A stretch of DNA of 64,000 bases from Leptolyngbya sp. 'hensonii' (GTDB lineage: Bacteria; Cyanobacteriota; Cyanobacteriia; GCF-001939115), in contig NZ_MQTZ01000054.1 of the NCBI RefSeq assembly GCF_001939115.1, forward strand, positions 1-64,000. The letters are read 5' to 3'. Of the stretch, positions 9,647 through 17,693 are shown one piece after another. The notes under the pieces were generated by a model that saw only the letters and a program-made list of their open reading frames with translations, was not told the origin of the DNA and did no database searches. Each line of letters begins with the position of its first letter. Position 1 is the stretch's first letter. A program made the translations under genes and the position numbers.

Positions 9647-10139
9647 ACTCCCCCCGCCTGTGTCCTCTGAAGTCCTGATTCCCGGTTACTGGCTTCGTTA
9701 CGGTTCAGTCATAGACCGGGCAGCACTCGTTAGGGTCGTTCAACGAACCTATCAGGAACTCTATCCCCATGAGGATTTTTCTCATTTAGCCACCACTGTA
9801 GACCAACACTTCTCGAAAGATACGCCCCTATGGTGGGTGCAAGACCAGCCAGCCAAGTCACAGCCCATGACTTTACCGGTAGGCTGTCTATGGCTAGGCA
9901 ATGCTATCGACCAAATTACGGGCGATCGCCACGCCCACATTCTGTTGTTGTATGTCATTCCGGAACGACGGCGGCAGGGAATTGGGACAGCCCTAGTGCA
10001 GCGAGCCGCAGCCTGGGCCAGGGCTCGCGGTGATCGTCAGCTTGGCTTACAGGTTTTTGCAACAAATCAGCCCGCAATCAACCTCTACAATGGCCTGGGC
10101 TTTCAGACCCAATCTTTCTGGATGCTCAAGCCCCTTTGA
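9618..10139 (+). CDS. GNAT-family N-acetyltransferase
   Basis: Acetyl-CoA-dependent acetyltransferase of 173 residues. The acetyl-CoA binding motif A is clear (LLYVIPERRRQGIGTALV, with the R/Q-x-x-G-x-G/A loop), followed by motif B (NQPAINLYNGLGFQ). The acceptor is unknown. The start at ATG 9618 overlaps the preceding small membrane protein by 29 bases. Its first ~20 residues look weakly conserved, so a later start is possible. Confidence 0.85.
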   Translation: MTQPWLSNSKLPPPVSSEVLIPGYWLRYGSVIDRAALVRVVQRTYQELYPHEDFSHLATTVDQHFSKDTPLWWVQDQPAKSQPMTLPVGCLWLGNAIDQITGDRHAHILLLYVIPERRRQGIGTALVQRAAAWARARGDRQLGLQVFATNQPAINLYNGLGFQTQSFWMLKPL

Positions 10140-10256
10140 TCAGGCTTTCCACTTCTACCCGCTTCAACCCCAAAGTTACGAGCCTTCTTTAATTCTGACT
10201 TCCGACTCCTCTACCTCGATTATCTTTTGCGCCCTCAAGTGCTGTAGAGTGACAGT

Positions 10257-11015
10257 ATGTATGATGAAGACGATTTCTCAGACCTGGATTTAGAAGCGGA
10301 ATTGGAGAGCCCGCTGGATAAGCTGGAGCCAATTGATGCTGAGTCGGAAACAGCGAAGCCTAATCCAGATGAAATGCTAGCGTTGCTGAGTGCCCCTGAA
10401 ACTCAGCAGCGGATGCTGGCTACCCGTGCATTTTGTGAGCTGGAAGATGAACGGGCTATTCCCCAGTTGATTCGGTTGCTGGCGGATGCCTGCCCATTGG
10501 TTCGAGTTAGTGCTGCCTATGCCCTGGGCCGTAATCCCAGTGTGGATGCTGTCGAGCCTCTGATTACCCAACTGCACCAGGACTGGAACGGTTACGTTCG
10601 CAAAGGGGTGGTCTGGGCCTTGGGCAATTGCCGTGATCGTCGCTCTCTGCCTCCTTTGACCGAGGCTCTCAAAACCGATATTTCGGCAGTCCGTCTCTGG
10701 GCAGCCAGTGCCCTGGCCCAGATGGTCAATGTCGGGTATGAAGCCATGATCGGGGCAATCCCTTCTCTGATTGAAGGGGCACGACGTGACCCAATTGCCG
10801 CTGTGCGCAGCAATTGCGCCTGGGCGATCGGCGAAATCTGCCGGGAGCTGCCCTCTAATGTGATTTATGCCTCCGCGATCGACGCCCTGCTGGAGGCCTT
10901 TGCCGAAGATGAAGAAATGGGGGTCCGGGAAGATGCCAGGGCCGCGTTACTTAAGGTCGGAGATCCCCGTGGGCTGCAGTTGATTGAGGAAATTGAGCGA
11001 GAATACTGGACGTAA
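10257..11015 (+). CDS. HEAT-repeat protein
   Basis: A 252-residue soluble protein with a very acidic N-terminus (residues 2-45) followed by about five helical HEAT/PBS-lyase-like repeats, seen in the recurring pattern AIPQLIRLL..D.CPLVRVSAAYALG, AVEPLITQL..D.NGYVRKGVVWALG and SLPPLTEAL..D.SAVRLWAASALA. Such repeats form protein-binding solenoids; in cyanobacteria related folds occur in phycobilin lyases (CpcE/F, NblB), but the Asp-rich leader and the absence of phycobilisome genes nearby make a lyase role uncertain. Its last 65 bases overlap the convergent response-regulator gene. Confidence 0.85.
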   Translation: MYDEDDFSDLDLEAELESPLDKLEPIDAESETAKPNPDEMLALLSAPETQQRMLATRAFCELEDERAIPQLIRLLADACPLVRVSAAYALGRNPSVDAVEPLITQLHQDWNGYVRKGVVWALGNCRDRRSLPPLTEALKTDISAVRLWAASALAQMVNVGYEAMIGAIPSLIEGARRDPIAAVRSNCAWAIGEICRELPSNVIYASAIDALLEAFAEDEEMGVREDARAALLKVGDPRGLQLIEEIEREYWT

Positions 11016-11391
11016 GTGGGCGTCCCTGGTGAGCCAATAATTGGCTCAATGTGTTCAACAAGACTTCTGGGTGGAAGGGCTTTCCCAGATAGGCATCCGC
11101 TCCCTGTTTCAGTCCCCAATAGCGATTGGCCTCTGTGCAGTTCCAGGACAGCATCACAATGGGAATCTGAGCCGTGGCTGTATCGGTTTTGAGATGGCGA
11201 CAGACCTCATACCCGTTCATCTGGGGCAAAACAATATCCAGAATCACTGAGTCTGGACAGTAGCGCTGCACCTGCTCCAGGGCTTCCAGGCCAGTCCGGG
11301 CTGTAATCACATGGTATCCCTGCTCTGTGAGCAAATCCGTCAACATCTGCCGTTGTACCCGGCTATCTTCTACAACTAGAATTGTGTTCAT
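10951..11391 (-). CDS. Single-domain response regulator (receiver only)
   Basis: CheY/PilH-like receiver of 146 residues with no output domain. The acidic pair (VVEDS), phospho-acceptor Asp in LDIVLPQMNG, and Lys of LGKPF are present; the position that is usually a Thr or Ser after strand 4 reads MLSWN. The WGLKQGADAYLGKPF block resembles cyanobacterial PilH-type and phytochrome-linked regulators. The ~20 residues after the receiver look unstructured. Its 3' end runs 65 bases into the oppositely oriented HEAT-repeat gene, so the transcripts overlap tail to tail. Confidence 0.88.
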   Translation of the reverse strand: MNTILVVEDSRVQRQMLTDLLTEQGYHVITARTGLEALEQVQRYCPDSVILDIVLPQMNGYEVCRHLKTDTATAQIPIVMLSWNCTEANRYWGLKQGADAYLGKPFHPEVLLNTLSQLLAHQGRPLTSSILAQFPQSTAAHGDLRP

Positions 11392-11584
11392 AGGGACATG
11401 GCTTGATTCAACAGCCCTATCCTAGAGTTACAGACCCAATGGCCACATGAGGCCGCAGTCCTGACTTAGACCAGGACCATAGTCCTGGTTAAGAATGGGA
11501 CACCAGATTCATGTCACTCCTGAGCTGTAACTGTTAGAGTTACGGAGAGAAACCAGTTTCCTAGAACACCAGGGCGGTTCCCCC

Positions 11585-12238
11585 ATGGCGATTCGTGTTT
11601 TGATAGTCGATGACCAGAACCTGATTCGGCGGGCGTTGCGGTTACTGCTGGCGGATGAGCGGTCCCTGGAAGTGGTGGGGGAAGCGGACACAGGAGAGGC
11701 TGCGATCGCCCAGGTGGAGGCCCTGCGTCCCGATGTCGTGCTCATGGACATTCTGATGCCAGGGATGGATGGGGTGGAAGCCACCCGGGAGATTGGTCAG
11801 CGGTTTCCAGAAACTCGCATCCTGGTTCTGAGTATTGACGATGATGATGAGTACATTGCCCAGGCTCTGAAATATGGTGCTGCTGGCTATCTATTGAAGA
11901 ACACCCCACCGGAGGAACTGGCCCTAGCGATTCAGACGGTCTACAAAGGCTACACCCAACTGGGACCCGGTCTGGGCAGAAAGCTGGTGGACCAGATCCC
12001 GGCTCCGACCCTGAACGCGGGCGATGCTTGGGACAGGCTAACCCCCAGAGAGCAGGAAATTGTGCGCCTGATTGCCAGGGGGGCCAATAATCGGGAAATT
12101 GCGGAGGCCCTCTATATTTCTGAGAAGACGGTGAAAAACCACATTACCAATATTTTAAGTCGATTGAACCTGCGCGATCGGTTGCATGTAGCCATCTTCG
12201 CCAATGCCAGTTCCACCCATCCGGCCCGTCCGGTCTAG
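11585..12238 (+). CDS. NarL/FixJ-type response regulator
   Basis: DNA-binding two-component regulator of 217 residues. The N-terminal receiver has VDDQN, phospho-acceptor Asp in LMDILMPGMDG, and Lys in LLKNTPPEEL. The C-terminal LuxR-type helix-turn-helix reads LTPREQEIVRLIARGANNREIA...SEKTVKNHITNILSRL. No histidine kinase is adjacent. Only 12 bases separate it from the ABC ATPase downstream, so it may be transcribed with that gene and possibly control it. Confidence 0.92.
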   Translation: MAIRVLIVDDQNLIRRALRLLLADERSLEVVGEADTGEAAIAQVEALRPDVVLMDILMPGMDGVEATREIGQRFPETRILVLSIDDDDEYIAQALKYGAAGYLLKNTPPEELALAIQTVYKGYTQLGPGLGRKLVDQIPAPTLNAGDAWDRLTPREQEIVRLIARGANNREIAEALYISEKTVKNHITNILSRLNLRDRLHVAIFANASSTHPARPV

Positions 12239-12250
12239 GGTCCTATAGGT

Positions 12251-13006
12251 ATGGCTGTTCCGATCACCGTTCAATTCTCTGAGGTCACCTTTCGCCTGCG
12301 TCACCGGACCCTGCTCTCCAAGCTCAGTTTGCAGATCCCCCAGGGCGAAACCCTGGTGCTCCTAGGTCGCAGTGGCTGTGGCAAAACCACCACCCTGAAG
12401 CTGATCAACCGACTCCTGTTGCCCACCCAGGGCGAGGTGCACGTAGAGGGACTACCCACCCTCCAGTGGAACCCCATTCAACTACGGCGCAAAATCGGCT
12501 ACGTGATCCAGGAGGTGGGCCTATTTCCCCACTTCACCGTCGCCCGCAACATCGGCCTGGTTCCGGCTCTGGAGGGCTGGGGCCGCGATCGGATTCGGCA
12601 GCGGGTGGCCGAACTCCTGGAGCGGGTGGGATTAGGGGCAGAGATGGCCGATCGGTATCCCCATCAGCTCTCTGGAGGGCAACGGCAGCGGGTAGGGGTA
12701 GCGCGGGCTCTGGCTGCCGATCCACCGATTCTGCTGATGGACGAGCCCTTTGGAGCCCTGGACCCGATTACCCGCCTGGAACTGCAGCGAGAATTCCGTA
12801 CCCTGCAGCGGCAACTGGGCAAGACCGTGGTTTTTGTCACCCACGATATCCAGGAGGCGTTGTTGCTGGCGTCCAAGGTGGGATTGATGCAGGCAGGCCG
12901 ACTGGTCTTTCACGGGACACCCCAGGATTTTCTGGCCTCTTCCGATCCGGAGGCCCGCGCTTTTGCGGAATGCTTGATGGTGCAGCCTACGGGAGTTGAG
13001 TCATAA
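12251..13006 (+). CDS. Osmoprotectant-type ABC transporter ATP-binding protein
   Basis: ATPase subunit of an ABC importer, 251 residues, closest in layout to the ProV/OpuCA quaternary-amine group. Walker A is GRSGCGKTT, the Q-loop VIQEVGLFPH, signature LSGGQRQRVGVARAL, Walker B ILLMDEPFGALD, and switch His THD. The C-terminal CBS pair of OpuCA is absent. No permease or binding protein is adjacent. A permease of the same transporter class begins at 63828, about 51 kb away, so the two could work together, although that is only an inference. Confidence 0.85.
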   Translation: MAVPITVQFSEVTFRLRHRTLLSKLSLQIPQGETLVLLGRSGCGKTTTLKLINRLLLPTQGEVHVEGLPTLQWNPIQLRRKIGYVIQEVGLFPHFTVARNIGLVPALEGWGRDRIRQRVAELLERVGLGAEMADRYPHQLSGGQRQRVGVARALAADPPILLMDEPFGALDPITRLELQREFRTLQRQLGKTVVFVTHDIQEALLLASKVGLMQAGRLVFHGTPQDFLASSDPEARAFAECLMVQPTGVES

Positions 13007-13020
13007 GGTTCAGATGCAAG

Positions 13021-13725
13021 CTAATCCACAACAGAATGCTGAAACCTGGCCCGACGAGCCTTGACAATTTTAGGCACATATTCATTTTTAGCCGCTTGCC
13101 CATCAAAGCCCAAACGATCGTAAATCATGCCTCCGATACCGGGAATGACTTCGCCTTCTGGGGTGCGATCGCTATCCTGAGCCAGGTAGAAAAACTGAAA
13201 CTTATCCGTAATTGCTGGCTCAAACTCTCGTCTCAGACTTGCTTCTGCTTTCTCGTACATCACGGGAGCCGCAATCAAAATCTTAGCTGGCTGAATTTTT
13301 TGAATCAGGTGCCGGAGATTAGTTTTAACAACACAGGCTCCTGAAATGATCGACTTCACAATGATCAGGACATCAATATCGTCCGCTGGCTCCTGATATT
13401 GTTTCAGAATCGGAGCAGTAGCCAAAGCATCCACCCCAAACGGAGTCGTGCGATGATTCGAGAAACAGGCAAAAGCCACCGATCCTAAACGAGCTTCTAA
13501 CCGCTCAAGAATGCCCTGCGCCAGGAAATCAGCATCTTCAACCGTAGTTGCTAAACAGACTTTGTCCGGGTTGGGTTCAATCTGAGTGAGGAGAGCATCT
13601 CCCAACACATAACCCAGGTTGAGCATGGCAGATTGGTAGGCAACTGGAGCAGTTGTCCGATCTGCAATTTGACGCAGCAGATTATCGGCAACCTGATTCA
13701 CTAACGGGGAGTATGTGCGGGTCAT
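13021..13725 (-). CDS. Phosphoribosyltransferase-like conserved protein
   Basis: A 234-residue soluble protein. The segment DDIDVLIIVKSIISGACVV followed by IQPAKILIAAPVMYEKA reads like the central strand and PRPP-loop region of the PRTase fold, but the usual acidic pair (DD/ED before T-G-G/T) is not conserved, so catalysis is doubtful. It ends with a basic tail (KIVKARRARFQ). The start ATG overlaps the stop of an upstream start-less reading frame in an ATGA arrangement, suggesting it was once the second gene of a coupled pair. The family assignment is tentative. Confidence 0.6.
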   Translation of the reverse strand: MTRTYSPLVNQVADNLLRQIADRTTAPVAYQSAMLNLGYVLGDALLTQIEPNPDKVCLATTVEDADFLAQGILERLEARLGSVAFACFSNHRTTPFGVDALATAPILKQYQEPADDIDVLIIVKSIISGACVVKTNLRHLIQKIQPAKILIAAPVMYEKAEASLRREFEPAITDKFQFFYLAQDSDRTPEGEVIPGIGGMIYDRLGFDGQAAKNEYVPKIVKARRARFQHSVVD

Positions 13726-13919
13726 AGCAAACTCTCCAGCTCATCAAAGGTTTGGGGCTGTAGCTTTTTAATCCGATCCTGAAAGCGCCGAAAGTCATCT
13801 GTTTCCAGGCTGTAAGGTAAAGTCCCCTGCTCTAATCCGTTCAGATACTCCCAATGTAGGAAACCTTGGGCAAGATTATAGGAGAAACCTGGGATACCCT
13901 GGAAAATGTTTACAGCTTC
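13722..13919 (-). pseudogene. Start-less 3' gene remnant, coupled to next gene
   Basis: Between an in-frame TAG at 13920-13922 and TGA at 13722-13724 there are 65 sense codons with protein-like composition (ending DDFRRFQDRIKKLQPQTFDELESLL) but no ATG, GTG or TTG. The stop overlaps the next start as ATGA, the classic mark of translational coupling. I read it as the surviving C-terminal part of a gene whose 5' end was lost, possibly when the binding-protein gene at 13974 came to lie next to it. A non-standard ATT start is the alternative. Confidence 0.45.
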
Positions 13920-13973
13920 CTAGTTGGCTCTGTCAACACTAGCCACAGGTCTATAACACAACTAATCAAGGGA

Positions 13974-15626
13974 TTAACCTTTACCCATAGTCCAAAAAGG
14001 CACTTTCTGGGTGGATTCCAGGCGGGCTCCAGTGATACCTTTCTGGGCAAACAGGTATTCCTTGTTCTGCCAGAGGGGAATGAACGGTACATCTTTGGCC
14101 AGGATGTCCTGGAGTTCCAGGAAGATGTTCTTCCGGGCTTCCGGGTTGGTTTCCTGACGCTGAGCATCGATGAGCTGGTTCACCCGATCGTTGTAATAGA
14201 ACGAACCCTGCAATTTGGACGAGCCTTCCTCACAGCCCCCGGCTGCTGATCCCTTCGAACAGGCCATAAACGGCTGGATGTAGTTATCCGGGTCAAAGAA
14301 ATCGGCGGTCCAATCCAGCATGAAAATCGGATAGGCTCCCTTGTCCAGGTTGTCGTAGGCGGTGGCCGATTCCACACTCTTCAGTTCCAGCTTCATCACC
14401 TCCCCCAGATTCTTCTGGACCGAGGCTTTCAGGGTGGTGGCAGCCAGTTCATTCGTGGTCAAATTGGAGCGGTACCATAACTCCACTACCAGGGGCTTGT
14501 CTTTGGAATACCCGGCCTGACTCAGGGCTGCCTGAGCCTTAGCCACATCCCCATCCCCATACTGATCCTTGAACACGGGCTTATAGACATCCAGGGTGTC
14601 AGGAATGAGACTGTACAACGGCTCTACCTGACCGCGAAAGACCCGGTCCTTGAGCAGGGGCCGATCGATGAGGGCAGCCACGGCCTGCCTCACCAGGACC
14701 TGATCCAGGGGCTTGCTCTTCACATTCACGGTCAGATAATAAATGCCGGTGCCTTTGCCTTCAATTACCTGCCAGCCACTCTGACCCATCTCTTTCTGCA
14801 AACTCTGGGTCTGGTCCGGGTCCAGGCTCTGGAAGGCCACATCGACTGATCCTGTCCGGAAAGCATTGTACAGGTTGGCCGAACTGGAGTACTTCTGGAT
14901 GTCAATGCCGGTGTTCGCCGGTTTTTCGCCCCAGTAACGATCGAAGGCCTCCAACCGAATGGCATCTGTAGCATACTGGGTCAGCTTGTAAGGCCCAGTA
15001 CCCACAAACTGGTCCGTCTTGAACTTGCCATTGCCAATTTCATAGGCTTGGGGAGAAACGGCACAGGCTCCAGAGAAAGCCAACAGGGAAGGAAAGGCCG
15101 CAAATGGTTTCTTGAGTTTGATCGTCAATTCCAACTCCCCCGTCGCCTTCACGAGATCGATCGCTTCAGAAAGTAGGAAGGATGGGGAACCGGCATTTTT
15201 GATGAACCGCTCCAGGGAAAATGCCATGGCGGCAGCATTGAATGGGGTTCCATCATGAAAGACTACCCCCTGGCGCAGGGGAATGATGTAGGTGAGGCCA
15301 TCGGCGCTCACCTTGGGCAGAGCGGTAGCCAACTGGGGAACCAGTTGGCCCTCAGGGTTGTAGGTATAGAGGCGATCGCCCAGGTTGTACAGTAAATTGC
15401 CCGCCCACAACTCATAGGCGTTGGCCGGGTCCAAGGTTCGGACTCCAGCAGTGGTGCCAATGACAATACGGTTAGTAGCAGTGGATGGAACAGTTCCCGG
15501 CCTATTCGGAGACTGGGAATCCTGGCGAATAGTGCAGCTCAGAACTAGAGCATAGCTGAGACAGAACAGGATGACTGAACGTCCGAGGCTCCGCCAGTTT
15601 CGCAGTGAAAATTGCAACCCTCTCAT
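13974..15626 (-). CDS. ABC transporter substrate-binding lipoprotein, family 5
   Basis: Periplasmic oligopeptide/nickel-type solute-binding protein of 550 residues. The N-terminal signal ends in a lipobox (LVLSC, Cys at about residue 31), so it is probably anchored to the membrane. The mature part follows the SBP_bac_5 pattern: RTLDPANAYE, the FHDGTPFNAAAMAFSLERF block, GTGPYKL, and ...VRQAVAALIDRPLL. No permease or ATPase subunits are adjacent, so the gene is an orphan component here. The ligand cannot be read from sequence; peptides are the family default. Confidence 0.9.
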   Translation of the reverse strand: MRGLQFSLRNWRSLGRSVILFCLSYALVLSCTIRQDSQSPNRPGTVPSTATNRIVIGTTAGVRTLDPANAYELWAGNLLYNLGDRLYTYNPEGQLVPQLATALPKVSADGLTYIIPLRQGVVFHDGTPFNAAAMAFSLERFIKNAGSPSFLLSEAIDLVKATGELELTIKLKKPFAAFPSLLAFSGACAVSPQAYEIGNGKFKTDQFVGTGPYKLTQYATDAIRLEAFDRYWGEKPANTGIDIQKYSSSANLYNAFRTGSVDVAFQSLDPDQTQSLQKEMGQSGWQVIEGKGTGIYYLTVNVKSKPLDQVLVRQAVAALIDRPLLKDRVFRGQVEPLYSLIPDTLDVYKPVFKDQYGDGDVAKAQAALSQAGYSKDKPLVVELWYRSNLTTNELAATTLKASVQKNLGEVMKLELKSVESATAYDNLDKGAYPIFMLDWTADFFDPDNYIQPFMACSKGSAAGGCEEGSSKLQGSFYYNDRVNQLIDAQRQETNPEARKNIFLELQDILAKDVPFIPLWQNKEYLFAQKGITGARLESTQKVPFWTMGKG

Positions 15627-15700
15627 AAAGTGTCAATCACCCTGTAACGTAAAATCAAGATTCGCCCATGCTCCTGGGTTAGTGTTCCCAGGCTTAATTC

Positions 15701-16999
15701 ATGAAATCTTTCCGTACCCAGATCTTGAACTGGTTACCCCGGTTGAGCTACCAGGTTTGGCTCCTTGCCTTCGGAAGGCTGCTTTCTCAAGTCGGCAGCG
15801 GTTTTACATTATTCTATGCTCCCATCTTTTTCGTCAATCAGGTGGGGTTGTCAGCCACTGCCGTTGGGATTGCCCTGGGGAGTAGTTCGATTTCCGGTGT
15901 GGTAGGGCGGTTTCTGGGCGGATCCCTGGCTGACTCTCCTCGCTGGGGGCGCAAGCCTGCGATTCTGCTATCCGCTGCTTTTTCCGCGATCGCCTCCTTT
16001 GTCCTGGCCACAACCCAGAATTTCTCAGTTTTGCTACTAGGAAATTTATTAATGGGGTTGGGTGTGGGGCTCTACTGGCCTGCGACAGAGGCGCTGGTTG
16101 CCGACATGACCACACCCGCCCAGCGGAATGAAGCCTTCGCCTTAAACCGGTTAGCGGATAGCCTGGGATTAGGCTTGGGGGTAGTTCTGGCCGGATTGCT
16201 GATCCAACTCACTGGAGCCTTTCGGGCCTTATTTGTGATTGATGGCCTGTCTTTTTTAGTATTTTTCGTCATTGTTTCCTGGGCGATCGCAGTGCCCCCT
16301 CCCACGGGCCATCCTCAGCCCCTTCTGGCAGGCTGGAGGAAGGCCCTGGCCGATCGCACCCTGCTGGTCTTCATCCCGGTGAATGTGCTGTTTACGATGT
16401 ACATAGTGCAGATTTACAGCACCATGCCTCTCTACTTCACCAATTTTGTGGCGATCAGCGAAACCGTCAAAGGCTTTTCTGCCTCTACCATTAGTGCCCT
16501 GTTTACCTGGCATCTGGTCCTGACTGTGTTGTTGCAGTTGCCTGCAGCCCGCTGGCTGAATCGCCTCCGACGGCCCCAGGCCCTGATCCTATCCGTGCTG
16601 TTGTGGGGAACAGGGTTTGCCCTGATTGGGATGGCAGGGGTGATGGGCAGTACTGCGATCGTCTGGGCCGTGATCGGATTGGCGGTACTCTCGATCGCGA
16701 CCGTTACCTACCTGCCCTCTGCCTCTGCCCTAGTGGTGGATCTGGCTCCTCCTTCCCAGCGAGGGGTATATCTATCCATTAATTCCCAGTGCTGGGCTTT
16801 AGGCTATTTCATCGGCCCTCCCCTGGGCGGACTGACTCTCGATCAGCCTGGAGCATTGCCCCATCTGTTCTGGCTAGGTCTAACCGGCAGCATTGGCATC
16901 GCGATCGTCATTCTGCGTCAGTTGGATCGGATCATGCTGATCCGGAAGCAGGCCAACCCTGAAATCAATAATACAGTAGACCTACCTCCTGATTCCTAA
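15701..16999 (+). CDS. MFS transporter, probable efflux
   Basis: Major facilitator of 432 residues with about 12 membrane spans. After TM2 there is the MFS loop motif (GGSLADSPRWGRKP), and TM5 has the GLGVGLYWPATEALVADMT block typical of drug/H+ antiporter-like members. It starts at ATG 15701 and is divergent from the family 5 binding protein. The substrate is unknown. Nothing adjacent suggests one. Confidence 0.85.
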   Translation: MKSFRTQILNWLPRLSYQVWLLAFGRLLSQVGSGFTLFYAPIFFVNQVGLSATAVGIALGSSSISGVVGRFLGGSLADSPRWGRKPAILLSAAFSAIASFVLATTQNFSVLLLGNLLMGLGVGLYWPATEALVADMTTPAQRNEAFALNRLADSLGLGLGVVLAGLLIQLTGAFRALFVIDGLSFLVFFVIVSWAIAVPPPTGHPQPLLAGWRKALADRTLLVFIPVNVLFTMYIVQIYSTMPLYFTNFVAISETVKGFSASTISALFTWHLVLTVLLQLPAARWLNRLRRPQALILSVLLWGTGFALIGMAGVMGSTAIVWAVIGLAVLSIATVTYLPSASALVVDLAPPSQRGVYLSINSQCWALGYFIGPPLGGLTLDQPGALPHLFWLGLTGSIGIAIVILRQLDRIMLIRKQANPEINNTVDLPPDS

Positions 17000-17132
17000 A
17001 GTCACATCCAGAGGCTCAGGATCCAAACTTCGACAAAAATGTTTCATCTCTGTTGAACCAGATTTTCTGCCAGCCAGTCTAAATCATCAAATTTGAGCTG
17101 CAGATGCTCTACAACAACAGGAGACCCCCAAA

Positions 17133-17693
17133 ATGCAAGTTCAGACCAGACGTTTTATCACAATGGCAAGCCTGGGATTGAGTCTGATGATCGCTGCTCC
17201 AGGGTTGGCCAGAGAAACCACCATTACCGGATCGGGCGGTAAACAGGCCACTGTTCAAACCACGGTGAATCGCGGCCAGAATAGTCGTACCGTTAATCGC
17301 ACCACCACTTACCCAAATGGGAAAACCAGCACCAGCACAGGCACTTTCACCGGGAATAATGGCACCTATTCCGGGACGGTGAACCGCACCAATCGGCAGG
17401 GGGAGTCTGCGACCTATCAGGTGCAGGGTCAGCGCAGCCTCAACAATGGGACGTACCAGAACAATGCCACCGTGACGGGGCCCCAGGGAAGACAGTCTAC
17501 AGTCAATACCACGGGTTCCTGTAGCCAGGGGCAATGCACGAGCGATCGCACCACCACCTTCTCCAATGGTAAAACTCGCCAGGTCAATACCACGGGGCAG
17601 CGGACAGGGCAGGGGACTGCGACCGGGACAGTTACGGTGACAGGCCGCAATGGTCGCATCCGGACAGGCACCTATAATACCAACTTCAAGTAG
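17133..17693 (+). CDS. Secreted Thr/Asn/Gly-rich repeat protein
   Basis: A 186-residue protein with a signal peptide (hydrophobic core SLGLSLMIAAPGLA, cleavage expected near ARE). The mature part is low complexity but patterned: the block NRTTTYPNGKT recurs as DRTTTFSNGKT, and turns such as GNNGTYSGTVNRT and NGRIRTGTYNT repeat, as expected for stacked beta strands. One pair of cysteines (CSQGQC) lies near residue 130. The start ATG 17133 has AGGAGA at 17119-17124. Probably an exported surface or matrix protein, family not recognised. It overlaps the convergent GGDEF gene by 8 bases. Confidence 0.75.
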   Translation: MQVQTRRFITMASLGLSLMIAAPGLARETTITGSGGKQATVQTTVNRGQNSRTVNRTTTYPNGKTSTSTGTFTGNNGTYSGTVNRTNRQGESATYQVQGQRSLNNGTYQNNATVTGPQGRQSTVNTTGSCSQGQCTSDRTTTFSNGKTRQVNTTGQRTGQGTATGTVTVTGRNGRIRTGTYNTNFK

